Source of the DNA: Microdochium bolleyi
Taxonomy: Eukaryota; Ascomycota; Sordariomycetes; Xylariales; Microdochiaceae
Assembly: GCA_001566295.1 (NCBI GenBank)
Contig: KQ964252.1
Span: 434,001-498,000 of the forward strand
Reading direction: 5' to 3'
Length of the DNA: 64,000 nt
Made by a program: the position numbers and the translations under genes. The notes beneath the pieces are model-generated. The model ran no database searches, was not told the DNA's origin, and saw nothing but the letters and a program-made list of their open reading frames with translations. Shown piece by piece: positions 1-11,314 of this stretch. The stretch's first letter is position 1, and each line of letters starts with the position of its first letter.

Positions 1-2037
1 CACCTCCCTCATGCACATGTGCATGGACTTGGGACCGCGGTGGCTGGTGTGATGTGCGGGTGTGACATGCCATGCCATGGCCTGACCCGGACCCCTCGCA
101 GCATGCATTCCTGCAAGGGTGCTGGTGCTGGCATCATGACTCTGGACTCTTGGGAGATCGGGAAGTGAGAGCCCTGTCTGGTCCAAGGAGGCCGGATCGT
201 GCCCGGGCAGATCACCTGCCGGCTGCTCTAGTGCCAAGTAGCATCGCTGGCCGACCGCCTTCTCGCGGTCTATAAGATCCCCGGTATCAGAGATCCGGCC
301 ATCGCCTGCTTGCCCTCCACTTCCAGAGACCCCAGCCCAGGCACACAGAAGAGACTGGCGGTGGGCGAGAAGCAGAACAAGAGTCGCGACCAGAGAGCTT
401 GGATGTGCCCTGAGCCCCCATTGGCCAGCTGCACCATGCAGGCAGGGTTATATTTGGAACAATGGCACACTCCTGGCACCGCCCATTGGCTGCACCGCAC
501 TCTGGGGGTCCACTAGCGTGATGCCGGGCGCTTAACGACTTGTCACCCCTGCGCCTGGCCGGAAGCGGCCAAAGTGCGAGCTCCTTATCCCCGTCTCCAT
601 GTGGGCACTCCGTCCACGATACCGTTTCTGTAGAGGGTACCTATGTACCGGCAGCCGATACCGCCTTTGTGCATCAAGAACACTGCTGTTTCAGAGGTAC
701 CGAGTGCCGAGCACATCCATCTGCACGCAGATCCTCCCTTTCCTCACATGACTCTGCGCCGGTTCCTCCAAACTCAAAATGCATACAGGTCGACTCATTG
801 GACGAGTCCTCATGCTTGCCTCAACCGCTTCACTCCCCGGGTGATATTGCAGCAAACGATGAGCTCCCAGTTCAATGACTACATCTAGCAACCTTGGTCT
901 CAGCCTTGCAAGCAAAATGCTACTGTATCTCAATCATTGCTAGGAAGATCACCTGTTGTCATACTCTCAGTCGGTGCACGGCTTCTACAGGATCTCTTGC
1001 AAGTTGCGCCTGCCCATCCCAGGCGTGGTTGTGGGGGACCGTCTACTTGCTGTGACATAAGCGATAACTTGACTTGAAAGAGTGATTATACGTGGGCATC
1101 TTACGCCAGCGTGTAAGCTCATATAGAGCTCATGGGGCCGCAGCATCATAGCATATATGATTTCAGATTTTTACACCACAGCAGGTCCACCAGGTGCATT
1201 TGGTCAAAGCTGTCCCGGGACCAAGCTCACGTTTCTGGTACATGGAGACTCACAACCGCGTACTGTCGATGATCAACTGCTGCGATGAGTTAGCTAAAGA
1301 ACACGGAGCTAGGCAGATCGATTGAGATGTTGACAAGACGGAACTATGTTGCAATTCCCAGCAATAACACCTTATACCCAGGATCAGTCGGATCTTGTAG
1401 TCTCATCAAGACACGGAATTGATCATCCCTCAGGACTTGTGACGCTATACCCGTAGGCGGTCTGACAAATGAAGAGCATGAAGAGGATGATTACATAACA
1501 GTTGTTCGTATTCCAGTATGAATGGTACCAAGAGAGTGGCTGCAAGTTCTGAAGCCTGATCTGCATGCTCCGAACAGACGTCGGGAGCCCTGACCACTGG
1601 CTGCATTGTGAAAGTGCACTTTCCTTCTGCTGTCAACCTTGCAAGTCACTCGTCATGCACCCGACATGCAGTATGTACTTGTCACTGCGGCATTGGCTAT
1701 TCGCAGGCACGCCCGAGGCTGTGGTGCTTGGCAAGGCATATCTATTAGATCGAGCGCCTCCCTGACCCATGCATCACACTGATATTCAATGGTTGAGTGA
1801 GCCGGTCCTCGATTTCGCGGTGTGCCCCGCGGAGAGCCTTGGGGTTTACCGCGCGGTGCGGCTGAGAAGTACTCTACTCAATATTTCATGCCAGCCGGTT
1901 CTTGGCTTGGAAGGATCGAACTGTTCCCTTGTTGCATTCTCTTCGCACTGCGGCTCCTGCCTGCCAAAGCCGACACAAGCTCAAGTAAGTGCATCGCCCA
2001 CTGGATCTGTTCTTGCTGCCTGGTCAAAGGCATCGAC
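1..2037. other. intergenic region, no gene seen
   Basis: No open frame in this stretch looks like a conserved protein. The longest are about 110-125 codons, low in hydrophobic-core pattern, and overlap on both strands. I see no intron-linked exons, tRNA or transposon ends. The last few hundred bases are presumably the 5' flank of the HET gene. Part of a gene lying mostly outside the window cannot be excluded for the first few hundred bases. Confidence 0.55.
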
Positions 2038-5000
2038 ATGGCGGAACCGCCCGCCGCGCTGGCTCCAGCACAGCCAGACGACAAGCCCTCGACTTATCGT
2101 TACACGAGCCTCGATACTTCTGCCCGCTCAATCAGACTACTGCGCCTGAACTCCAACAAAGGTCCAGTCAAGTGCGAGCTTGTCACGCAGCAGCTCGAGC
2201 ATGGGGCATTCACCCCATATGAGGCAGTCTCATATGTCTGGGGCCCTCCCGACTTGTGCGAGACAATTTCCGTCAGCGGTGTGGACATGCCGGTCACAGC
2301 GAGTCTGATTCGCATGTTACAAGATCTACGAGAGCGACGACATGAGTACCTGTGGATCGACGCAATCTGCATCGACCAAGCAAACACCGCCGAGAGGAAT
2401 CACCAGGTGCAGCAGATGGGACAAATCTACCGCTCCGCGCGCAGGGTCATCTTCTACCTTGGTGAATCGACCTTCAGAATCAACGTGCTGATGCAAAGCC
2501 TGTGGAAGCTCCAGATGGGCTCGCGAAGGGGGAGCACGAGGCCTACGAACAACAACCACCACGAGAAAAGGCATGTCCCAAACAGGGGACGGAAAGCCAG
2601 TGGCAGAAGATTCAACTGAGAAATGGCCGAAGATACCTCGCCGCCAAGGAAAGCCAGCGGAGCGCCCTCAGAGATCTTTACGAGCGACCGTGGTTCCGCC
2701 GCATTTGGATTGTCCAGGAAGTTGGCAATGCGAAGCAAGGACTTGTGCAGTGCGGCACGCAGGCTGTCACGTGCGATACCTTTGTCCTCGCGTCACGGCT
2801 CCTGAAAGTCGACATCCCAAGTCACTGCCGAAGCATCGTAGAGCTGATGCCCCACGAAGGCCGGAAGGAATCGCATACTAGACAGAGCTTGTACCAGCTA
2901 CTGCAATTCTTCCACTCATGCGAAGCGTCCCTAGAACGCGACAGGATATATGCTCTCCTTGGTCTCTGCGCCCCGACTGGGTGCCCTGAGAAAGCCCTTG
3001 CGCTCCAAGTGGACTACGACAGATCAGACGACGACGTGATCCGAGACACCATCGCACACATCTGCGCATGCGAAGTTGGATTTCTGCCGCCAGGGATGTA
3101 CCCGGACATTCCATCCTTTCTCCAGAATCTAGCAGCACTAGATTTGAGAGTTTTCACTCTACTGCTTCAATCGGCAAACTTTGAGAATGTCTCGTCCATG
3201 CTGACAGAACGACGTGAATACATCCGGATTACCTCGTCCATGCTGCGCCATGCTGCAAGAAACTCTAGTCATGGGCACAGGCTGATGGAGCTCCTGTTTC
3301 GTGTCGGCGACACGGGATTGCAAGTTACCGAGGACACTGTGACCGCTGCACTACAAAACACGAATCAAGTCAGAGAAATCATGCAGGTGTTGTTCGATTT
3401 AAGAGACGACCAAGCACATTTCACAGGAAACACGCCTGCCATTTTCTTCCATGATGAACGGCGACGCACCGACCAGTCCTCCACATCACCACAATCGCGC
3501 ATCGCTCAAGCATCCGTGTTCCAACATCTGTCAACGCTTATGCACTTTCGAAGAAAATGGCCAATGCTGGATCTACTCCTCGGCAGTGGGCACCAGGAAC
3601 GATACGTGCTACCGCAGTTGCTGCTTTCCGTCATGAAAATATGTCAAGAACAGAGCAATACCCTAGAGTCGTGGCTCGAGGCGGAGGACTACGATGTCCT
3701 CGATGGTTATCTTCTTCTGGCTGCCGTGGAGGACGCGTCGCCGGCCGGCTGTGCGGTGATACGGTCCATCCTGCAATTCCGACAAAGCCGCCTTCCATGC
3801 TCGGCAAGAATGTTAGCGAGCGTGCTTCAAAGTCCCAGACATACTGCAGACATGTGGTATCATATCGAGAAATACTTTGGCACAGAAAAGATTGCAAGTG
3901 TAATCATCAACAGTCGTGATGAAGGCCTCTGGAACTTCTTATCGCGATGCCCGTCATCAGAGTCATCAGAAGAGAGTCATGCGGCATTATACTTTGCCGT
4001 GTCACGTCGAGACACGTCTTTGGCGCACGCCCTCATGGCGCAAGGTGCCATACATGGTTGCACGAATCAGGCGCTCGGGATAATTCTCATGCTGTCAATC
4101 AACGGGTACGACTGGAGAATGACTGATCTGCTTTTGCGTGAAAGCGAAAGAATGCGGGAGCAAATCACAACGCCCGTAGTAAGGGCCGACGGCATCCAGA
4201 GAGAGCCCTTCGCTCTGGCAGCCGAGGAGGGACGTATCGCCCTGCTCGAGCTTTGTTTGAGGTATCGGGACTGCCTCGAGACAGTCCTGAGCCGTGGCTC
4301 GACCGCTATGCAGCATGCAATACTTTATGCGCAGCCTCAAGCAGTACAGTATCTCATGAAACGAGGCGCAAAAATTGGGCTGCTTAACATTAGTGGGGCA
4401 GGCCTGATTAACCAATTACTCGAAAGGAATGTCCATGAGCAAAGCACAGAGGAACCATGCTCCCTCTTCAAATACCTCTTGCGACAACGCGGCGCTGATA
4501 TGCAATCGCAGCCACGGCTGATGACGGCAGCTGCACAAGCGAGGGCCTTCGAAGTAATGTCAGTCTTGCTGGAAAACGGTTTGGATATCAACATTGCTGA
4601 CAGTAGCGGAAACACGGCGTTCCACATTGCGACAACGCGCTTAGACATCGAGATGTTAGAATTTCTTCTTAAGCATGGCGCAAGGCTCGAAGACAAGAAC
4701 GCAGCTGGCCTGACACCACTGGCGATCGCGATCAGCATTGAAAGGGCAAAAGATGCGGGCCCGCAGTCCGTGGTCTCTTATCTGCTGGAAAATGGAGCTG
4801 AAATTCAAATGGAGCCATGGGTTATAATGGGAGCCATTCGGTACGGACACCTACGGGTTGTGTCGCTTTCGCTGGAGCGTGGTTTTGATACCGAGGCCAA
4901 GTCCGAGGATGGGGAGACCGCACTCGCTCTCGCAACAAGGTACGGCCAAAAAGAAATAGCAGCGGAACTTATCAAGCACGGTGCAAGACGCAGCGAGCTG

Positions 5001-5156
5001 GAGTACAGGAGGTCGAACAGACTGCGAGACAGGAGGTCAAACAGACTGCGAGACAGGAGGCCGAACAGACTGCGAGACAGGAGGCCGAACAGACTGCGAG
5101 ACAGGAGGTCGAACAGACTGCGAGACAGGAATACAGCCGCTGTTTCTAGCCAATGA
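2038..5156 (+). CDS. HET-domain protein with C-terminal ankyrin repeats; apparent frame break
   Basis: HET proteins act in fungal non-self recognition and can trigger heterokaryon-incompatibility cell death. After the ATG at 2038 (MAEPPAAL) the frame shows the HET signature: YEAVSYVWG, then YLWIDAICIDQ and a segment ending VIFYLGES. It then loses frame near 2462-2514 and continues one frame over with RPWFRRIWIVQEV and RDRIYALLGL, both standard later HET blocks. The two halves can be joined by a 53-bp candidate intron (2462-2514, GTGAAT...CCAG, with a CTGAT branch site), but that would remove the family-typical GESTFRINVLMQSL. A one-base deletion is therefore equally likely. The C-terminal half carries degenerate, then good, ankyrin repeats (SGNTAFHIATTR, AGLTPLAIAIS, DGETALALATRYGQ). 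It ends in an Arg/Asn-rich tandem repeat. There is no NB-ARC/NACHT domain. Confidence 0.8.
5007..5126 (+). repeat. five tandem 24-bp units coding an 8-residue repeat
   Basis: The unit AGGAGGTCGAACAGACTGCG plus AGAC occurs five times head to tail with one or two substitutions per copy. It codes RRSNRLRD or RRPNRLRD at the very C terminus of the HET-ankyrin protein. The near identity of the copies points to recent expansion. Confidence 0.93.
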
Positions 5157-6213
5157 CAAAGGCAGCATTGCGAGGGTCTTTTAAATTGTGTCATTTGCAT
5201 AGAATACACAGACACTTGATGTTCGACATAACAGTCGGTATTAGGCATTGGCTAGCCAGAACTTCAATAACTTGAGCCGTGCACACGGGCTCTCCGATGA
5301 CAAGGTGGACAATCATAGCGACGACCAGGATGGAGATACTGGATATCACGACGTACACTCTCGGCACCTCGAGGTGATCGAAATCATGACAGAGTTGATA
5401 GTTCATCACGACAGATCGATTTATCCACATAATCACCTGTGCAAGCTTAATCTGATTGTATTTGTGTTTACCCTTGCTGTTCTAAGTTTTTTGACGGGTG
5501 CTCCTCGTTGCACATAATACGACATTTGAAGCAGTTCTGTGTATCATTTTTTGGTTATTACGAATGCTTTCTCTAAGCACTAGGCATGTCAACTTTCCGA
5601 ACTCGCCATCTCCGGACGACTTTAATGCTGGGAAGTTCCAATATATAACTTGAGTATCTGTCTTTGTGGATCATTTCAGCGATTGCGCATCGATAAAATA
5701 TCCGCACCTTATCGATGAAATTGCTTCAGTCTATAGCCACCGTGGTAGACCAGTCCCTATGAGCCAAATGAGTAGTGGCCCGGGCATGTCCGGCCACGGG
5801 TACACGGCCCGCTCAGACGATCGCCACGACATCAGCACCTTCCGGACACGGCACGATGTCCAGCGACTCCAGCCCATGTCTTGGCATATGCGGTTGGCCG
5901 GTTGTAGCCATTGTTGGTCCGCAGCACACCACCACCTCCAAATATGCAGCTATAGCAGCCATGCGAGACATTAATACACGACGCGGGCGGGCGGCCACTG
6001 AGGTCATAGCCAAAGTGCGGAGTCGTCTGGTTCGGGAGGTTGATCGCAGCTGATCTGGTTTCCCAGAGCCTTTGCCCAGCTCATTTCCATCGTTCCTCGG
6101 TCTGCTTATTGTTTCCAGATCGCCAAACATCGCTGTCTCTTGTTTTACTCGTCCTTACATGCACTAACCTACCGTACTGCCGACTGGGGATCCATCATAA
6201 TCGACAGAGCAGG
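5157..6213. other. intergenic region, no gene seen
   Basis: This is the 3' flank of the HET gene and the 5' flank of the membrane-protein gene. Only short, non-conserved open frames are present. An upstream exon supplying a signal peptide for the next gene could lie here, but I could not identify one. Confidence 0.5.
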
Positions 6214-7960
6214 ATGACTCTCTACCTGCCCCTCGCAGCCGACCTGCGTCACGATGCGAGACAGAACTCGCAGCCGAATCCCAACGTCTCTTTGGGGTCA
6301 TGCTACTACGCAGCGGGCTCTGAGGCAGGGAGCAACTTCATCCCCTGCGGCAACTCGGCGTTTGGGTTCTACACGTGCTGCCAGGCGGGCGACAACTGCA
6401 TCTCGGGAAACGCCTGCTTCAATTACCGTATGTGGAGACTTTTCTGAAAACCACACGATCATGTCGGCTATGGACTAATACTCACTTGTCTCCGGTAATG
6501 CAGGCGACCAGATCACATACCTTGCGTCCTGCACCGACCCCTCCTACAGCGCCGCCTCGTGCCCAAATAAGGGCTCCTACGGCGACCAACAGTGGTCCGG
6601 CATCGTCCAGTGCAGCGCGCAGGCGGGGACCTGGGCCAACTGCGAAGAGGCATCAGGTGCTGTCGCCGTCGGCGACGCGAACCCGAGCTGTACCTGCGCC
6701 GGGCGGCCGCCGCTCTTCACGGCCGCGGCATTCCTTGCACCAAAAGCACAGCTGCCGCTGACTGCGGGCGGGAGCATCTCGTGGTACAGTGGCTTTGCGC
6801 CGCCGTCGGGTTTGACGCCGACGGGCAGGCCGAGCAGTTCTTCGACGACGAGGCCGAACTCGAGTAATCCGACTACTACAAGCAGCAGCACGACCACACC
6901 CACCTCCTCTGCAAACAACTCTCCGTCACCATCACCCTCGGCGCCCAGCAGCTCCAACAACAGCCCGCCGCCAACGGCACCCCCAGGCTCTGACGATAGC
7001 AGTACAGTCTCTTCCTCGGGCCCACTGCAGACTTCAACCACAGGGGGCGCGGCCGTCGGCGGAACAGGGTCATCCTCCTCCTCGACAACAGACGGAAGCA
7101 GCCTCTCCACAGGCAGCAAGATTGGCATCGGCGTCGGCACCGCGGCTGCGGGGCTGCTGCTCATCGGACTGATCGCCTTCCTTCTCATCGCCCGGCGCCG
7201 CCGGCATCGCGATGCGCGGTTCGATGACAACGGGAACGGGAGCTCGTACGGCGGTGCTTTTGACGCTGTGCCGTCACCTCCGGCACCGCAACCCGGGGCA
7301 GGTTATGCAGCAGGCGGTGGAGGAGGGCCATGGATGCCACCGCAGCAGCACCAGCATCAGCAGCGGCCCTGGGACCAGCCGATGCAGCAGCAGCAGAGGC
7401 CGTACGGCAACCACCCGTCGTACTACCGCCCGCCAGCGGCCGGCACTGCCACAGGAGCAGCGGGGCCGTTTGCCGGAACTAATGCAAAGACCCGGAGACA
7501 GCCAGAGCCGGTGATGCTAGACGGCACGCCCGTATCGCCGAACAGGAGGTCAGAACTCCCCGGCGACAGCACGTACGACTACCCCGTGAGCACCGCCTCG
7601 CCGGTCACGACGGCCACCAGCGGTGTAGGCCCCGGGTCGCCGAGTCCACCATCCACGGTCGACCATAATAACTATAATGGCGTACTACAGCCGGAGCGAG
7701 AAGGGGGCGGAGGTAGGGGCCTGTTTGTCGTCAACCCAGACATCGGCTCGCGGGGGTCGCCCAATCTGGCGGCGGCAGAGCCGGAGCGCAAGAGGCAGGA
7801 TCTGTTGTACCAGGGGCAGTATGAGCAGTACCATACGCAGCAGCAGCAGCAGCAACCCGTTCGGGGGCCTGGGCCAGGAAGGTACGCACGCGGAGGCATA
7901 GGGCAAGCGGGAGCAACGGGCAGGAACGGGGCTGGTGGGATCAGACAGGTTCACTCGTGA
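6214..7960 (+). CDS. Cys-rich single-pass membrane protein with Ser/Thr stalk
   Basis: Two exons (6214-6427, 6504-7960; 77-bp intron GTATGT...CAG) give 556 residues. The N-terminal ectodomain is rich in paired cysteines (CYYAAG, FIPCG, YTCCQAGDNC, YLASC, PSCTC), as in a common but uncharacterised Pezizomycotina surface-protein family. A long Ser/Thr/Pro stalk follows (about residues 170-290), then one membrane helix (IGIGVGTAAAGLLLIGLIAF), a basic stop-transfer RRRRHR and a Gly/Gln/Pro-rich cytoplasmic tail with poly-Gln. This is the layout of fungal wall-stress sensors (Mid2/Wsc type), but I see no WSC domain. Oddly, the ATG at 6214 gives no signal peptide, so a 5' exon may be missing. The role as a surface sensor is inference. 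Confidence 0.72.
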
Positions 7961-8374
7961 CGTGGGTGGTATAGTGCACCGATCGACCTGCGACAAACTA
8001 TTCAGAGCCGGTTTAGGAAATAATGGGATCAGGTCATGTGATACTCAGCAATAGTGAGCGAACAAGCAAACAATGGTTACATACAGAGATGGATTGTGTC
8101 TATGCTTCTGGTCTAAATCAGAACCTAGATCTGCAAAGGAGTGTCTATGTTGCAGGATGAGAGGAATGCTCATGAAGGAATGTATAAGATAATCTCATAG
8201 GGATCAGCTTGTAAACAGGTGGACAAAATGAAACAGTCGCGCACATGAAGAGCAGAAAGAGAAAGAGACAGAGTCTATCGTTTGGAGTAAGCTGGGAATA
8301 CCAGCCCATAGCTTGTCGTCAAGCAGAAAAAGAAGAAATGCTCCGACGGAGTTCGAACCGCCAACCGTTCTCAT
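7961..8374. other. convergent 3' flank with a tRNA-3'-end-like scrap
   Basis: This lies between two convergent genes. At 8341-8363, minus strand, there is GGTTCGAACTCCGTCGGAG, which resembles a T-loop plus acceptor 3' strand. The 5' T-stem does not pair and no D or anticodon arm follows, so it is not a working tRNA. Confidence 0.4.
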
Positions 8375-9631
8375 CTAGATGCTGACGCCGCCAGCGATGA
8401 CCTTGGCCAAGAAGTCGTGTGTAGCATCAAACCCCTGCTTGGCCGTGTAGTGCGTGCCGTGGCAGTGCCCGGCATCCGGCTGCGCGAAGAAGTCAAAGAG
8501 CCCCGCGCGCGGGTAGTACTCCCTCATCGCGCCGATCTTGCTGTCCGCACCGCTCAGGCAGTCCGGGAGGACCGGCTCGCGCTTGCCGTTGCCGCAGAAC
8601 GTGGCGTCCTCCTGGCCCGTGATGACGAAGACGGGGCCGGCAAAGTCGGTCACGTTGAGGCCCTGCGTGAGCGCCTCGCCGGCCGTGATGGTGCCCATGG
8701 TCGCGAAGTCGGCGTCGTAGACGGCCGTGTCGAAGTCGGGCGCCTTGGGGTCGCTGTAGAAGGTCGCCATGCGCCCGGCTTTGCTGCTGGTCACGTAGTA
8801 TGTCTTGTCGTAAGGGAAGCGGGATGCGTCGTAGTCAGAGGCGGACTGGAAGCCCATCTCCCACTGCCCGTATAGAGCGAAGTCGTCCTTGCCGGGCTTG
8901 GCGATGCCCATGAGAACGTAGGCGTCCACGTCGCGAGGGTACTTGAGCGCAAGCTGGTTGCCGACAATGGAGCCGAACGAGTGGCCGACCCAGATGAGGC
9001 GGTCGAAGGGGGCGACTTGGCTCTGCGGGGCGCCAGGGAGGACGATACCTGGGCCGCGGAGGCTTGCGATGAGCTTGTGCAGGAGCTCTACCTGGTACGG
9101 AGTCTGGACGTGCGTGACCCCGTTGGGGTGCGTTGACTTGCCGCTGCCGAGGCGGTCGATGGCCAGGGTCGGGTAGCCGAGCGCGTTGGCGTGGGCCTCG
9201 TAGTTGTACTCCTGGTAACCCAAGCCGCTCCAGTACTTGCTGTCGTAGGTGTTACCGTGCACGAGGAGCTGTAGGGTCTTGGACTCCTCGCTCTCCTGAA
9301 TATTGACGATCGTGGGGCGGCAGTACCGGGCGACAACTGGAGGTCATAGTGTCAGTGAGCCGTATCAATCGGGAGGAAGGATGGAAGGCTCACTCTTCTC
9401 ATTGCCCGAGACGTCGACATACGATTCCTTCTGCTGAAGAAACCCTGCAAAGGCGGCGAGGTCGGAGATGTCCGGCTGCACGTGAATCTCGCGGTTCTGG
9501 GCCGTGGCAGAGATCTTGAAGATGAGCTCCTGGCAGTTCTTGGATCCGGTCGCCTGGGTGCTGGCAGTTGGAAGAGCGACCACCGAGGTCAAGGAGCCAG
9601 CGAAGGCAAGAGACTTGAAGATGCTATTCAT
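8375..9631 (-). CDS. secreted alpha/beta hydrolase
   Basis: Two exons (9631-9394, 9336-8375; 57-bp intron with GTGAGC donor and CCAG acceptor) give 399 residues. The N terminus is a signal peptide (MNSIFKSLAFAGSLTSVVAL), so the enzyme is probably secreted. The fold shows LLVHGN before the oxyanion region, the nucleophile elbow GHSFGS with Ser about 199, a likely acid in VITGQEDAT (Asp about 323), and His about 370 in PDAGHCHG. The substrate is not evident. Secreted fungal members of this size are generally annotated as AB hydrolases or esterases of unknown target. Paired cysteines near the acid suggest a disulfide. A TATA box lies about 150 bp upstream. Confidence 0.85.
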
Positions 9632-9780
9632 GGTGAGACGAGGTTGTGCAGTGAAGTTCTGATCAATTTCAAAGAGGTGATACTGTTTTGTGTCTGTGTG
9701 TGTGCGCGCGCGCGAAGATGAAGATGGAGATGTTGGCTGTGGGTGGTGATCATGGTCAGTTGGTTGTGGGTTGACCGACC

Positions 9781-9788
9781 ATTTTATA
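9781..9788 (-). promoter_or_regulatory. TATA box of the secreted hydrolase
   Basis: On the minus strand the sequence reads TATAAAAT, 150 bp before the ATG at 9631. A TG/CG-alternating stretch (9691-9714) lies between it and the start codon, in the predicted 5' UTR. Confidence 0.6.
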
Positions 9789-11314
9789 GGATTTTGTCGT
9801 CTTTGGAAACCAGACCTCAGTTAGAGTGTTGCTCGATTCATCTGCTCATTCTCATCATCGCGGTCCTAGCTCTGACCATCCATTCACCATTCCATCACGT
9901 TGAGACTGACAATAGGGCGTACGTCCCCAGCTCGAGGCCGCCATGTAACGTTCTATCCGGGTTACAGCCTCATGCTCGAGCTGAGCATGTCTAAGCTCAG
10001 ACAGAGCCGTGTAAAAAGGTCACGATCCAAAGTGACAAATCAGCGGAGCCACATACCAAGCGTGCATGCATCCCGTGAAGGCTGTGGAAAGAACCATGGT
10101 GCACTCAAGAACCAGTCAGAATATTCAAGACCGCAGCCACCATCGGCGGCAGTGCGTAAAGCAGACTAGCCGCGGGCACAGCCGTTCTCGGGAGCTGTGG
10201 ACAGGCCAATAGGTGAAATTTAGACAAGACATGCACGACCGCCATAAGCCGGCAGCTGAACCACGAGCTCAGCCCTGCGAGGTGAGCGTCCTGACCCGTG
10301 GTTCAGCCCGTGATCCCTACATTGGTGGCAATGATGTGGGCAAGAATACAATGTATTCGTCTGAACACACTATCTTATAACCAATTGTCCACAAGATACA
10401 ATTATCGCGTCTTCCGTGCACTCCGATATAATGATGATGGCCACGACCTTTGTTTTGAGGATTAATTATCAACCAGTAAGTCTGACAAAACGTAGCATTA
10501 TCCTGAAAATGCAGAATCAAGTTCTCAACGCGTACTCTGTGCTCGGGGCTCATCACCTCGGCTTGCACTAACAAAGGGCCGTCCCGCCAATGCTGCACAG
10601 CCCACACGCCATCCCTCGTGACATTCTCAGCCGCACTCGACGGTGACTCAACCCTACACATCGACCTCAGGACGGCACATAAGCCACCTGCAAAGGTGAT
10701 TGCTTCCGGACACATTCCAGAAACATCTCTCGTTCCCTGGTGTTTGGTAGGATTTCTCCATAAGGTATTTATGTCACTTGTCATTGTGGCTTAGCAAAGA
10801 CATTGCGCACGCTGCACGGGCCGGGCATGCTGAGACAAAGTGCCGGTGGGTTTTGCCCGGCACTGCACCGCATATTTAACGTTACAAGGCAAACATTCTC
10901 CGTGGCAGGCCACATAGCACGACACTGTCGGCCAGTCGAATTCGGCAATTGATAAAAACAGCCCAAAGCTCGTATAGGGCTGAGGGGTTCCGAGCATCAC
11001 TCGACGCTCAGCTAGCTTCAGTGATGTCAGCAGCCACTGCTTGACAAGACTTCTGAAAGCCACCTTCCTTCTCTGTGTATACACAGCCATCTACCGAAGT
11101 GATGCTTCTGTTGTTGCTGCTTTTGAAATTCTCTCTTACAACAGAACTGTAGCAGAGTGAATAAAGCGCGATTGTGAGCCCGCGGTGGCGTGCCAGAGAT
11201 GGTCTCTGGCCGGAGATATACAGCCACTTTTTGGCACCAAAGCTCATGTTTGTAGAATTATTATACACCGTTTGCTTCAACTCTTTGTTTGCTACTGTGA
11301 CGAGACCTGTCCCC
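9789..11314. other. intergenic region, no convincing gene
   Basis: A 155-codon minus-strand frame (10317-10784) is the longest and has no recognisable family pattern. A perfect 10-bp inverted repeat lies at 10256-10265 and 10297-10306. I see no splice-linked exons. Confidence 0.5.

Noticed and set aside
8341..8413. possible minus-strand tRNA gene
   Set aside because: The T-stem does not pair and the upstream sequence is the coding end of the hydrolase with no D or anticodon arm.
10317..10784. 155-codon minus-strand frame
   Set aside because: No recognisable motif, no splice partners and atypical composition for the neighbouring genes.
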